64,000 bases of DNA, taken from positions 248,001 to 312,000 of the forward strand of contig NZ_WHUG01000007.1 in the NCBI RefSeq assembly GCF_009380215.1, read 5' to 3'. This document shows, piece by piece, positions 1 through 8,432 of this stretch. The notes beneath the pieces were generated by a model, which was given only the letters and a program-made list of their open reading frames with translations, was not told where the DNA came from and did no database searches. The translations under genes and the position numbers were made by a program. The stretch comes from Rugamonas aquatica (GTDB lineage: Bacteria; Pseudomonadota; Gammaproteobacteria; Burkholderiales; Burkholderiaceae_D). Each line of letters starts with the position of its first letter. Positions within the stretch are counted from its first letter, which is position 1.

Positions 1-144
1 AATCGCAAAGGCCAGCGGCAGGCTGGGATCGTAGCGCCCGGTCTCTATCGCATTGACGGTCTGTCGCGATACCTCCAGTTGTTCGGCCAAGTGAGCCTGA
101 CTCCATCCTCGTTCGGCGCGCAGCTCGCGCATGATGTTATTCAT
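1..144 (-). CDS. XRE-family HTH regulator, N-terminal part (cut by window edge)
   Basis: Reading the minus strand from the ATG at 142-144 gives 48 residues starting MNNIMRELRAERGWSQAHLA and continuing off the window. The pattern (RAERGWSQ, LAEQLEVSRQTVNAIE, GRYDPSLPLAFAI) is the helix-turn-helix of short YozG-like XRE regulators. Its start codon overlaps the stop of the upstream membrane-protein gene as ATGA, so the two are translationally coupled. By family habit it would bind the two matching palindromes in the shared promoter at 573-590 and 613-630 and repress its own operon; that link is inference. The 3' end is not visible. Confidence 0.85.
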   Translation of the reverse strand, partial: MNNIMRELRAERGWSQAHLAEQLEVSRQTVNAIETGRYDPSLPLAFAI

Positions 145-560
145 CGATCCATGACCCAGCGGCGAAACATGCCGATGACCAGCCACGAGGCTCCCATCAC
201 GCCCCAGACAAAGAACATGCTCAGACGTGGATAACCTGCGGTCTCAAGAAATCCATATGTGAACGTGACGCCAGCCGTGACGGCGGCTGCGAGCGTGAAG
301 GTCTCAAGCATGACAATCCGCTGGTACTCGTCCATGCGGCCGACCTGCCGCGCCACCGCCCATATCATCAGAAAAAATCCGATCACTGGAGCCGCCAAAA
401 CGGCGGTCTTTAAAAAACCGAAATCCATCGCCGGACCGTACGTCACGGAAGCCATGAGCAGGACCATATAGACCGCGATACTTCCAAACAGCTCGCGCAT
501 ATACCTTCCGCCAGCCTTACGCTCCGCCGCGGAATATTTCTGCTCCTGTTGAATTTTCAT
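141..560 (-). CDS. Small integral membrane protein, four predicted helices
   Basis: 139 residues. After a charged cytoplasmic N-terminus, hydrophobic stretches lie at about residues 24-40, 48-70, 86-104 and 112-132, and the tail ends RRWVMDR. No catalytic motif is visible. It is the first gene of a two-gene operon with an XRE regulator (ATGA overlap). Small membrane proteins paired with a YozG-like XRE regulator are common, but their function is not established. The start ATG at 558-560 follows an AGGAGACGAACCT leader. Base composition is visibly less GC-rich than the flanking genes, which may mean more recent acquisition. Confidence 0.8.
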   Translation of the reverse strand: MKIQQEQKYSAAERKAGGRYMRELFGSIAVYMVLLMASVTYGPAMDFGFLKTAVLAAPVIGFFLMIWAVARQVGRMDEYQRIVMLETFTLAAAVTAGVTFTYGFLETAGYPRLSMFFVWGVMGASWLVIGMFRRWVMDR

Positions 561-572
561 AGGTTCGTCTCC

Positions 573-590
573 TGTAAAGTATGCTTTACA
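573..590. promoter_or_regulatory. Operator-like palindrome O1
   Basis: TGTAAAGTATGCTTTACA is an inverted repeat with 7-bp perfect arms around TATG. It abuts the -10 box of the membrane protein/XRE promoter on the transcribed side. It matches the palindrome at 613-630 in sequence, and the two are 40 bp apart centre to centre, about four helical turns, as expected for cooperative binding on one DNA face. The likely ligand is the XRE protein of the same operon (inference). Confidence 0.65.
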
Positions 591-618
591 TAGTATGGCC
601 GTAAAAATTCTATGTCAA
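590..618 (-). promoter_or_regulatory. Sigma70 promoter of the membrane protein/XRE operon
   Basis: On the minus strand the -35 box is TTGACA (613-618, a perfect match), the spacer is 17 nt, and the -10 box is TACTAT (590-595). Transcription would begin near 583. The -35 lies inside palindrome O2 and the -10 touches O1, so a protein bound to both would block polymerase. Confidence 0.7.
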
Positions 619-630
619 GCAAACTTTACA
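613..630. promoter_or_regulatory. Operator-like palindrome O2 covering the -35 box
   Basis: TGTCAAGCAAACTTTACA shares the arms and length of O1 with one arm mismatch (TGTCAAG for TGTAAAG). It contains the -35 hexamer of the operon promoter. Confidence 0.6.
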
Positions 631-755
631 TCCATCTCTCCATGCTTCCTTGTTTAGCGCACCTCCAATAAACATGGCGGCCGCCGGGGCTTGCGGGTTT
701 CCGGCGATGGCATAGCTGCTACACTAATTCGTCGCCAGCCACCACCGCCCAGGAC

Positions 756-3044
756 ATGAAACTGCACACGCTCGCACTGCCCGCCCTCCTCTTTGCGCTG
801 ACCGCCTCCGCAGCGCCCATCACCGATCCGGTCGAATGGATCAATCCCCTGATGGGCACCGCCAGCAAGCCCGAACTCTCGAACGGCAATACCTACCCGA
901 CCATCGCGCTGCCGTGGGGGATGAACTTCTGGACGCCGCAAACCGGCAAGATGGGCAACGGCTGGGCCTACACCTACGAAGCCGACAAGATCCGCGGCTT
1001 CAAGCAGACGCACCAGCCGTCGCCGTGGATGAACGACTACGGCCAGTTCGCCATCATGCCGGTGACGGGCAAGCTGCGCTTCACGCAGGACGACCGCGCC
1101 AGCTGGTTCTCGCACAAGGCCGAAGTGGCCAAGCCTTACTACTACAGCGTCTACCTGGCGGATGCCGACGTGACCACGGAAATCGCGCCAACCGAACGCG
1201 CCGCGCAGTTCCGCTTCACCTATCCAAAAACCGACGAGGCCTACGTGGTGGTCGACGCCTACGACAAGGGCTCCTACATCAAGGTGATCCCCTCGGAACG
1301 CAAGATCGTCGGCTACAGCACGCGCTACGCGCGCGGCCCGCTGCCGAAGAACTTCAAGAACTACTTTGTCATCTACTTCGACAAACCGTTCACCTCCACC
1401 CGCATCTGGAGCGGCAACAAGCTGGCCGAGGGTGTGATGGAACTGACCAGCGACCATAGCGGCGCCGTGGTCGGCTTCAAGACCGAAAAAGGCGAGAAGG
1501 TCGGCATGCGCGTGGCCTCCTCCTTCATCAGCGAAGAACAGGCGGAGCTGAACCTGAAGCGCGAACTGGCGAACGACAGCTTCGACACCACCGCGCAAAA
1601 AGGCAAGGACGTGTGGAACAAGACGCTGAGCCGCATCAGCGTGGAAGGCGGCAGCGACGATCAGACGCGCACCTTCTATTCCAGCCTGTATCGCACGCTG
1701 TTCTTCCCGAACAAACTGTACGAGATCGACGCCAACAACCAGATCGTCCACTGGAGCCCTTACAACGGCAAGATCCTGCCCGGCTATATGTTCGCCGGCA
1801 CCGGGTTCTGGGACACCTTCCGCGCGCTCTATCCCTTCCTGAACCTGATGTACCCGTCGATCAACCGCGAGATGCAGGCCGGCCTGGTGAACGACTACAA
1901 GGAAGGCGGCTGGCTGCCGGAATGGTCCAGCCCCGGCCTGGCCGACGTCATGATCGGCAATAACTCGGCCTCGGTGGTGGCGGAAGCCTACATCAAAGGC
2001 CTGCGCGGCTACGACATCGAAACGCTGTGGCAGGCGCTCAAGCACGGCGCCAACAACGAAGGGCCGATGAGCGCCGTCGGCCGCGCCGGCGTCAAGTACT
2101 ACAACGAGTTGGGCTACGTGCCGTACGACGTCAAGATCAACGAGAACGCCGCGCGCACGCTGGAATATGCCTACGACGATTTCGCCATCTACCAGCTGGG
2201 CAAGGCGCTCGGCAAGCCGCAGTCGGAGATCGGCATCTACGCGCAGCGGGCGATGAACTACAAGAAGCTGTTCGACCCGGAGACGGGCCTCATGCGCGGC
2301 AAGAACAAGGATGGCAGCTTCCAGTCGCCGTTCAATCCCTTCAAGTGGGGCGACGCTTTCACCGAGGGGAACAGCTGGCATTACACCTGGTCGGTATTCC
2401 AGGACGTGAACGGCTTGGTGGACCTGATGGGCGGACGCCAGAAGTTTGTCGCCAAGCTGGATCAGGTATTCTCGCTGCCGCCGACCTTCGACGAAAGCTA
2501 CTACGGTGAAGTGATCCACGAGATCCGCGAAATGCAGATCGCGAACATGGGCCAGTACGCGCACGGCAACCAGCCTATCCAGCACATGATCTACCTGTAC
2601 GGCTACGCTGGCGCGCCGTGGAAGACCCAGTACTGGGCGCGCGAAACCATGAACCGCTTGTACAAGGCCACGCCTGACGGCTACTGCGGCGACGAGGACA
2701 ACGGCCAGACTTCGGCATGGTATGTGTTCTCGGCGCTGGGCTTCTACCCGGTCACGCCGGTGGTGCCGCAGTACGTGGTGGGTGCGCCGCTGTTCAAGAA
2801 GATCACGCTGAAACTGGAGAACGGCAAATCGGTCGTCATCAACGCGCCGGCCAACAGCGACAGCAAGCGCTATGTGAACGCGCTCAAGGTCAACGGCAAA
2901 GCCTATGAGAAGAACTGGCTGAGCCACGCAGGCCTGATGCAGGGCGCGGTGCTGGACTTCGACATGTCCGACAAACCGAACACGCGGCGCGCCACCGCGC
3001 CGGCCGACGCGCCCTATTCTTTGTCGACCGATCCACAACACTGA
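756..3044 (+). CDS. Exported GH92 alpha-mannosidase
   Basis: 762 residues with a signal peptide (MKLHTLALPALLFALTASAAP). GH92 enzymes are calcium-dependent exo-alpha-mannosidases that remove mannose from N-glycan- or mannan-type chains. Family blocks are clear: DPVEWINPLMGT at the N-terminus, GTGFWDTFRALYP mid-protein, the IGNNSASVVAEAYIKG block, and near the C-terminus GYCGDEDNGQTSAWYV followed by FSALGFYPV. Length is typical for the family. The ATG at 756 has only a weak AGGA leader but gives an immediate signal peptide. It stands alone between the XRE operon and the EAL gene. No operator of the glucan regulon is visible upstream, so it is probably not co-regulated with the maltodextrin genes. 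Linkage specificity cannot be told from sequence. Confidence 0.93.
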   Translation: MKLHTLALPALLFALTASAAPITDPVEWINPLMGTASKPELSNGNTYPTIALPWGMNFWTPQTGKMGNGWAYTYEADKIRGFKQTHQPSPWMNDYGQFAIMPVTGKLRFTQDDRASWFSHKAEVAKPYYYSVYLADADVTTEIAPTERAAQFRFTYPKTDEAYVVVDAYDKGSYIKVIPSERKIVGYSTRYARGPLPKNFKNYFVIYFDKPFTSTRIWSGNKLAEGVMELTSDHSGAVVGFKTEKGEKVGMRVASSFISEEQAELNLKRELANDSFDTTAQKGKDVWNKTLSRISVEGGSDDQTRTFYSSLYRTLFFPNKLYEIDANNQIVHWSPYNGKILPGYMFAGTGFWDTFRALYPFLNLMYPSINREMQAGLVNDYKEGGWLPEWSSPGLADVMIGNNSASVVAEAYIKGLRGYDIETLWQALKHGANNEGPMSAVGRAGVKYYNELGYVPYDVKINENAARTLEYAYDDFAIYQLGKALGKPQSEIGIYAQRAMNYKKLFDPETGLMRGKNKDGSFQSPFNPFKWGDAFTEGNSWHYTWSVFQDVNGLVDLMGGRQKFVAKLDQVFSLPPTFDESYYGEVIHEIREMQIANMGQYAHGNQPIQHMIYLYGYAGAPWKTQYWARETMNRLYKATPDGYCGDEDNGQTSAWYVFSALGFYPVTPVVPQYVVGAPLFKKITLKLENGKSVVINAPANSDSKRYVNALKVNGKAYEKNWLSHAGLMQGAVLDFDMSDKPNTRRATAPADAPYSLSTDPQH

Positions 3045-3056
3045 AAAACAGCGGGG

Positions 3057-3086
3057 CTGGAAACCGTGGTATGCTATGGTTTCCAG
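3057..3086 (+). terminator. Strong hairpin after the GH92 gene, no T-tract
   Basis: CTGGAAACC (3057-3065) pairs perfectly with GGTTTCCAG (3078-3086) across a 12-nt loop, 12 nt after the GH92 stop. No clear run of T follows, so it could be a weak terminator or a 3'-end stabiliser. Confidence 0.4.
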
Positions 3087-3115
3087 TTAGCAATTAACGT
3101 TTGGTTAATTATAAC
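3087..3115 (+). promoter_or_regulatory. Possible promoter of the EAL gene with an internal inverted repeat
   Basis: TTAGCA (3087-3092), 17 nt, TATAAC (3110-3115). The spacer carries the perfect inverted repeat AATTAAC-GTTTG-GTTAATT (3092-3110), a plausible operator. Matches to the sigma70 consensus are moderate. Confidence 0.3.
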
Positions 3116-3219
3116 TAAGGAGCCACGCCCCGCTCCCCCGCAACACCCTCCTTCCCCAGTGCCCAGTCCCGCATTGAATAGCAGCTGACGTTAACCGCCT
3201 TCCGGGCATAGACCAGACC

Positions 3220-5028
3220 ATGACTATTTCTTGCCAACTTACTGAATCCCGGCGTCTTGACGCCCTCCATAAACTGGACCTGCTCGATACGCCACCCAGC
3301 GAAGCATTCGACCGCATCACGCGCATGGCCACGAGCATCTTCCAGCTGCCGATTGCCGCCATCTCGCTGACCGACGCCGACCGCCAGTGGTTCAAGTCTC
3401 GCGTCGGCGTCGAACACACGTCCATCCCGCGCATGCGCGCGCCCTGCGGCAATGTGGCCGACAGCAGCGAGCTGCTGGTGATTCCGGACCTGATGGAGGA
3501 CGCGTATTTCCGCGACAGCCCATTGGCCGCCAGCGGCGTGCGCTACTACGCCGGCGCACCGCTGATCACCGCCGAGGGACACTGCCTCGGCGCGATGTGC
3601 GTACTGGGCCTGGAACCTCGCGAGACCACGCCCCAGGAACTGAGCGCCCTGTGCGACCTGGCCAGCATGGTCATGGCGCAGATCGAGATGCAGCATGCGA
3701 TGGGCCGCATTGACCCGCTCAGCGGCCTGCCGAACCGCAACCAGTTCATGGAGGATTTCCAGGATCTGCAGCGCGACCGGCCAGCCGGCGAACAGCGGCT
3801 GGCGGTGCTGATTAACCTGACCACGCCCGAACAGCTCAGCCACGCCGCGCGCGCGATGAACCCGTCCTACGTGGACGAACTGGTGATCGACGCCGCCCGC
3901 TGGCTGCGCGCGGAGGTCGGCGCCCACCGCAATGTCTACCATGTCACCACCACGCAGTTCGCGCTGATCGCGCCGCCCGGCATGACGCTCGCCGCCTATC
4001 TGCCGCTGCTGGAGTCGAAGATGGCGGAAGGGCAGTGCCTCGCCAAATCGCGCTACGTCGCCACGCCCACGGTCGGCGTGGCGCCTTTTGAAATCGGCAA
4101 CGCCGACTGCCTCAGCGTGCTGCGCCAGGCGCAGAGCGCCGCCCACGACGCCATCGATGCGCACGCCCATATCGCGGTGTATTCCGAGGACGCGGATGCG
4201 CTGTACCAGCGCCGCTTCACGCTGCTCAACGACTTCGGCTCCGCGCTGGAAAGCCAGGACCAGCTGCGGCTGGTGTACCAGCCGCGCATCGACATCACCA
4301 CCGGCGCCTGTATCGGCGCCGAGGCGCTGCTGCGCTGGGACCATCCGACGCTGGGCGCCGTCGGCCCTTCAGAATTCATCCCGGTGATCGAACGTTCCGG
4401 ACTGGCACACGCCACCACCGCCTGGGTACTGGCGACGGCCATGCGCCAGCAGCGCCAGTGGCGCGACCAGGGCTTGCATCTGCAGATGTCGGTCAACGTC
4501 TCGGCGGCGAACCTGCTGGAGCCGGACTTTGCCGAAGCCCTGCTGGCGGGCCTGAGGCAGCGCGGCCTGCCGCCCGACTGCATGGAACTGGAGATTACGG
4601 AAAGCGCGATCATGGCGCAGCCGGTCAAGGCCCACGCCATGCTGGAGAAGATCGCCGCCACCGGAGTGAAGCTGGCGATCGACGACTTCGGCACCGGCTA
4701 CAGCAGCCTGTCCTACCTGCAGCGCATGCCGGCCGACGTGGTGAAGATCGACCAGACCTTCGTCATCGGCCTGGAAGACGATACGCGCAAGCAGGCGCTG
4801 GTCGCCACCATGATCACGCTGTCGCAAGACCTCGGCCACCGCGTGGTCGCCGAGGGGGTGGAATGCGAGGAAGTGCTGATCTTCCTGCGCCTGGCCGGCT
4901 GCGACGAAGCGCAGGGCTTCCTGTTCGCGCGGCCGATGGAGGCGGACGTCTTCACCGACTGGTGTCCCGTCCCCGCCGCCGCTATTCCTGGCCGATCAGC
5001 ACTACCGCATTACGCGTACCAAATGTGA
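3220..5028 (+). CDS. GAF - degenerate GGDEF - EAL c-di-GMP phosphodiesterase
   Basis: 602 residues, no membrane segment. A GAF sensor covers about residues 5-160 (start typical: LDALHKLDLLDTPPSEAFDRI). A GGDEF fold follows (DPLSGLPNRNQF), but the active-site loop reads HVTTTQFALI instead of GGDEF, so it should not make c-di-GMP. The C-terminal EAL domain looks active: E368 in EALLRW, N in SVNVS, E in LEITES, D488-D489 in DDFGTGYSS, K in VVKID and AEGVE are all present. The predicted reaction is c-di-GMP to pGpG, tuned by whatever the GAF domain senses. The last 47 bases overlap the convergent amylase gene. There is no good ribosome-binding site, but the GAF N-terminus supports this start. Confidence 0.9.
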   Translation: MTISCQLTESRRLDALHKLDLLDTPPSEAFDRITRMATSIFQLPIAAISLTDADRQWFKSRVGVEHTSIPRMRAPCGNVADSSELLVIPDLMEDAYFRDSPLAASGVRYYAGAPLITAEGHCLGAMCVLGLEPRETTPQELSALCDLASMVMAQIEMQHAMGRIDPLSGLPNRNQFMEDFQDLQRDRPAGEQRLAVLINLTTPEQLSHAARAMNPSYVDELVIDAARWLRAEVGAHRNVYHVTTTQFALIAPPGMTLAAYLPLLESKMAEGQCLAKSRYVATPTVGVAPFEIGNADCLSVLRQAQSAAHDAIDAHAHIAVYSEDADALYQRRFTLLNDFGSALESQDQLRLVYQPRIDITTGACIGAEALLRWDHPTLGAVGPSEFIPVIERSGLAHATTAWVLATAMRQQRQWRDQGLHLQMSVNVSAANLLEPDFAEALLAGLRQRGLPPDCMELEITESAIMAQPVKAHAMLEKIAATGVKLAIDDFGTGYSSLSYLQRMPADVVKIDQTFVIGLEDDTRKQALVATMITLSQDLGHRVVAEGVECEEVLIFLRLAGCDEAQGFLFARPMEADVFTDWCPVPAAAIPGRSALPHYAYQM

Positions 5029-6676
5029 CGCTGCCGCCTTTGACCACGGCGGTTTTTCCTGAGTAGTAGTCCTTGACCTTCTGTCCGTTGGCAAACACGC
5101 CGTGCAGATCGATGCGGGCGAGTTTGTCGGTCGGCAGGTCCAGCGCGACGACGACCTTGTCGTGCAGCGCGCCCTGGTCGTAGGTGCGTTTGAATACGTA
5201 GGGCTTGGCCTGCAGCTGCTGGTGCACGCCCGCGCCCACCGCCACGTGGGCCTGGCGGAACAGGCCCACCTTGGCCCAGTGGGCGCGCACGTCGGCGATC
5301 TTGTAGCCGTCGCGCTGCGCGTTCTGCGCCAGCTCATCCCAGTTCATGAACGACCGCAGTTTGGCGTCGCCGACCGCTTCCGCCACATCGAGCCTGCGCG
5401 CGGTTTCGTCGCCGTAGTAGATCTGCGCCGCGCCGGGCGCCAGCAGCAGCTTGTTCGCGCTTTCGAAAGGCTTCTTGCGCGCGGCGTCGAAGGGCTTGTC
5501 GTAGTCGTGGGAGTCGAGGTAGTTCAGCACCGAGCGGCCTTCCAGTGCGCCGCCGTGCAGGATGTTCGAATAGCTGCTGAACAGCGTTTCGTAATCCTTC
5601 TCCGCGTCGTACACCAGGCCGAAATTGATCAGGCTATTGAAGCCGTTCTGGTAGTAGTTGGCGGTCTGCCCTCCGCCCAGGTCAAACACCTGGCCCTGTG
5701 CGATGTTGTAGTTGAAGACTTCCGCCGTCATGTAGAACTTGTCGTCGCTGAGCTTCTGGTCGGGATTAGCGCGCTTCCAGTCCTCGTAAGCCGCGCTGGC
5801 GACGATGCCCAGTTCCTTCCACGCCTTGGCCTCGACGTGCTTGACGGTGTCGGCACGGAAGCCGTCGACGCCGTACTTGCGCACCCAGTCCGAATGCCAT
5901 TTCATCAGGTAGTAGCGCGGCGCGCGCGGATAGCCGGTGCGGGCGAAGAACTCGTTGAGCTCCTTCACCTCGCGCTCGAAGCGTCCTTCGCGCTGCCATT
6001 TCGCGGCCAGGTTTTCCGGCAGCTCGACCGGCGTATCGCTGTCGGTGCGGAAGTCCGGCAGGTTCTTCACCAGCGTGCATTCGATGGTGGTCTTGGCATC
6101 CTTGTAGGTGCACTGCGGGCCGGTGCGCACCCAGTCTTCCGGCCATACGTAGTCGGTCTCCGTCACGGGGCCGGTCTGGTTCATCACCACGTCCAGCAGC
6201 ACGCGGATGCCGCGCGCGTGCGCGGCTTCGACGAAGTTGCGGAAGTCGTTTTCCGTGCCCAGGTTGGCGTCGACGGCGGTGAAGTCGGCGGCCCAGTAGC
6301 CGTGGAAGCCGTAGGACTTGCCAGTGCCTTCGTCGGTGCCTTCATGGATCTGTTCCACCGGCGGCGACACCCAGATCGCATTCACACCCAGGCTGTCGAA
6401 ATAGCCTTCGTTGATCTTGTTGGTGATGCCGGCCAGGTCGCCGCCCATGTAGCCGCGCAGCGGGGCGGCATCGGCCTTGCGGCCGTAGGCCAGGTCGTTG
6501 CCGACATAGGCGTTGTTGAAGCGGTCGGTCAGCAGGAAATAGACAGTGGCGTTCTCCCACAGGAATGGCTTGCGCGCGGCGGGCTTGGCGGCTGCCGGCG
6601 CGGCGATGGCTGTGGTGCAGCTTGCGGCCGCACCAAGCGCCAGCGCCAGGGTCATTGCAAGGGGTGTCAATTTCAT
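4982..6676 (-). CDS. Exported GH13 alpha-amylase (MalS-like)
   Basis: 564 residues with a signal peptide ending about AIAAPAAA. GH13 cores hydrolyse alpha-1,4-glucan bonds. The nucleophile is D276 (GFRADTVKHVE), the acid/base E319 (TAEVFN), and the third carboxylate is in NYLDSHD; the N-terminus FLWENATVYFLLTDRFNNA is that of secreted amylases. It is the last gene of the MFS-pgm-amylase operon, 23 bp after pgm, with an AAGGA leader. It should act in the periplasm, cutting incoming maltodextrins before MFS uptake. The 3' end overlaps the convergent EAL gene by 47 bp. The product spectrum is not predictable. Confidence 0.92.
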   Translation of the reverse strand: MKLTPLAMTLALALGAAASCTTAIAAPAAAKPAARKPFLWENATVYFLLTDRFNNAYVGNDLAYGRKADAAPLRGYMGGDLAGITNKINEGYFDSLGVNAIWVSPPVEQIHEGTDEGTGKSYGFHGYWAADFTAVDANLGTENDFRNFVEAAHARGIRVLLDVVMNQTGPVTETDYVWPEDWVRTGPQCTYKDAKTTIECTLVKNLPDFRTDSDTPVELPENLAAKWQREGRFEREVKELNEFFARTGYPRAPRYYLMKWHSDWVRKYGVDGFRADTVKHVEAKAWKELGIVASAAYEDWKRANPDQKLSDDKFYMTAEVFNYNIAQGQVFDLGGGQTANYYQNGFNSLINFGLVYDAEKDYETLFSSYSNILHGGALEGRSVLNYLDSHDYDKPFDAARKKPFESANKLLLAPGAAQIYYGDETARRLDVAEAVGDAKLRSFMNWDELAQNAQRDGYKIADVRAHWAKVGLFRQAHVAVGAGVHQQLQAKPYVFKRTYDQGALHDKVVVALDLPTDKLARIDLHGVFANGQKVKDYYSGKTAVVKGGSVTFGTRNAVVLIGQE

Positions 6677-6699
6677 GCTGTCGTCCTTTTATCGTGGTT

Positions 6700-8331
6700 T
6701 TATGTGGTGACGGTCGGACGCGCGCGCCCTGTCCATCCGGTGATGCCGCCAACCTGCTCGGCGATGAGTATCAATGCGGATAAGGCCTGCTGCGTCGGCA
6801 GGTGGTGGTACACGGGATCGGCTTCGTAGCGCTCCAGGTAGACGCGCAGGGTCGCGCCCTCGGTGCCGGTGCCGGACAGGCGGAACACGATGCGCGAGCC
6901 GTTGGTCATCACGATGCGTATGCCTTGCTGCGTCGCCACCGAGCCGTCGACCGGATCGGTGTAGTGGAAATCGTCGGCGAAATCGACCACGTAGTGACCC
7001 AGGTCCTGCCCCGCCAGCGTGGCCAGCTTGATGCGCAGGGAAGCCATGAGTTCATTGGCGGCCTTGGGTTCGACGCCCTCGTAGTCGTGGCGCGAGTAGT
7101 AGTTGCGGCCGAAGCGCGCCCAGTGCTCGCCGAGCAGCTGCTCCACCGTCTTGCCGCTGACGGCCAGCAGGTTAAGCCAGAACAGCACGGCCCATACGCC
7201 GTCCTTCTCGCGCACGTGGTCGGAGCCGGTACCGTAGCTCTCCTCGCCGCACAGCGTGGCCATGCCGGCGTCCAGCAGCGTGCCGAAGAACTTCCAGCCG
7301 GTCGGCGTTTCATGGCACGGGATGCCCAGTGCCTGCGCCACGCGGTCGGCCGCCTGCGAGGTCGGCATCGAACGGGCGATGCCTTTCAGGCCGGCGCGGT
7401 AGCCCGGCGCCACGGCGGCGTTTGCTGCCAGCACGGCCAGGCTGTCGGACGGCGTGACATCGAACTTGCGGCCGACGATCATATTGCGGTCGCCGTCGCC
7501 GTCGGACGCGGCGCCGAAGTCCGGTGCATCGTCCGCCGCCATGATGGCGATCAGCTGCGCGGCGTTGACGGGGTTGGGGTCCGGGTGATGGCCGCCGAAA
7601 TCCTCCAGCGGCACGCCGTTGATGACGGTGCCGGCCGGTGCGCCCAGCATCCCTTCCAGGATGGCCTTGGCGTAGGGACCAGAGACCGCGTGCATGCCGT
7701 CAAAGCACATGCGGAAGCCGCGCCCGAACAAGGCCCGGATGGCGTCGAAGTCGAACAGGCGCTGCATCAGTTCCGCGTAATCGGCCACGGGGTCGATGAC
7801 CTCCACCGCCATCTGCTCGATGGTGGCGGGGCCGAGACGGTCGATGTCGATGGCCGGGGCGTCGCTGATGCGGTAGCGCGAGATGTCCTCGGTGCGGTGG
7901 AAGATCGCTTCGGTCACGCCTTCCGGCGCGGGGCCGCCGGCGGCGATGTTGTACTTGATGCCGAAGTCGCCATCCGGGCCGCCGGGATTATGGCTGGCCG
8001 ACAGCACGATGCCGCCCAGGGCGCCATGCTTGCGGATCACGTAGCTGACGGCGGGCGTGGACAGGATGCCGCCCTGCCCCACCAGCACCCTGGCGAAGCC
8101 GTGCGCCGCCGCCATGCGCAGGATGGTCTGCACCGCCTCGCGGTTGTGGAAACGGCCGTCGCCGCCCAGCACCAGCGTCTTGCCGGCGCAGTCGCCCAGC
8201 GTGTCGAACACGCTTTGCACGAAGTTTTCGAGATAGGAAGGCTGCTGGAAGACGCTGACTTTTTTTCGCAAGCCGGAAGTCCCCGGCCGCTGGCCAGGGA
8301 ATGGTTTGGTCACTACGGTATGTATGCTCAT
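6700..8331 (-). CDS. pgm: Phosphoglucomutase, alpha-D-glucose-phosphate specific
   Basis: 543 residues from MSIHTVVTKPFPGQRPGTSG, the standard Pgm N-terminus. It interconverts glucose-1-phosphate and glucose-6-phosphate in the cytoplasm. The phosphoserine loop is LSASHNPGGPDGDFGIKYN, the metal site is DGDGDRN, and the C-terminal phosphate-binding loop is RLSGTGTEG. I use the ATG at 8331 (GGAG seven bases upstream) rather than an in-frame codon 33 bases earlier, because it gives the family start. It sits second in the operon, about 100 bp after the MFS gene. Its presence in a maltose operon links sugar entry with glycogen and nucleotide-sugar metabolism, and would fit a phosphorylase elsewhere in the genome. 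Confidence 0.96.
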   Translation of the reverse strand: MSIHTVVTKPFPGQRPGTSGLRKKVSVFQQPSYLENFVQSVFDTLGDCAGKTLVLGGDGRFHNREAVQTILRMAAAHGFARVLVGQGGILSTPAVSYVIRKHGALGGIVLSASHNPGGPDGDFGIKYNIAAGGPAPEGVTEAIFHRTEDISRYRISDAPAIDIDRLGPATIEQMAVEVIDPVADYAELMQRLFDFDAIRALFGRGFRMCFDGMHAVSGPYAKAILEGMLGAPAGTVINGVPLEDFGGHHPDPNPVNAAQLIAIMAADDAPDFGAASDGDGDRNMIVGRKFDVTPSDSLAVLAANAAVAPGYRAGLKGIARSMPTSQAADRVAQALGIPCHETPTGWKFFGTLLDAGMATLCGEESYGTGSDHVREKDGVWAVLFWLNLLAVSGKTVEQLLGEHWARFGRNYYSRHDYEGVEPKAANELMASLRIKLATLAGQDLGHYVVDFADDFHYTDPVDGSVATQQGIRIVMTNGSRIVFRLSGTGTEGATLRVYLERYEADPVYHHLPTQQALSALILIAEQVGGITGWTGRARPTVTT

Positions 8332-8432
8332 GTTCGCTCCGCACAGGTAAAGGGCTGTATTCACAGCCTCCGTTTTACCTGTTCCGGCAAAACAGCGGCG
8401 CGCGAATACGTAGTCACGCGAACAATATTACC

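Noticed and set aside
654..3041. Long minus-strand open frame opposite the GH92 gene
   Set aside because: Arg/His/Val-rich shadow of a GC-rich gene; the plus strand encodes a clear GH92 enzyme with a signal peptide.
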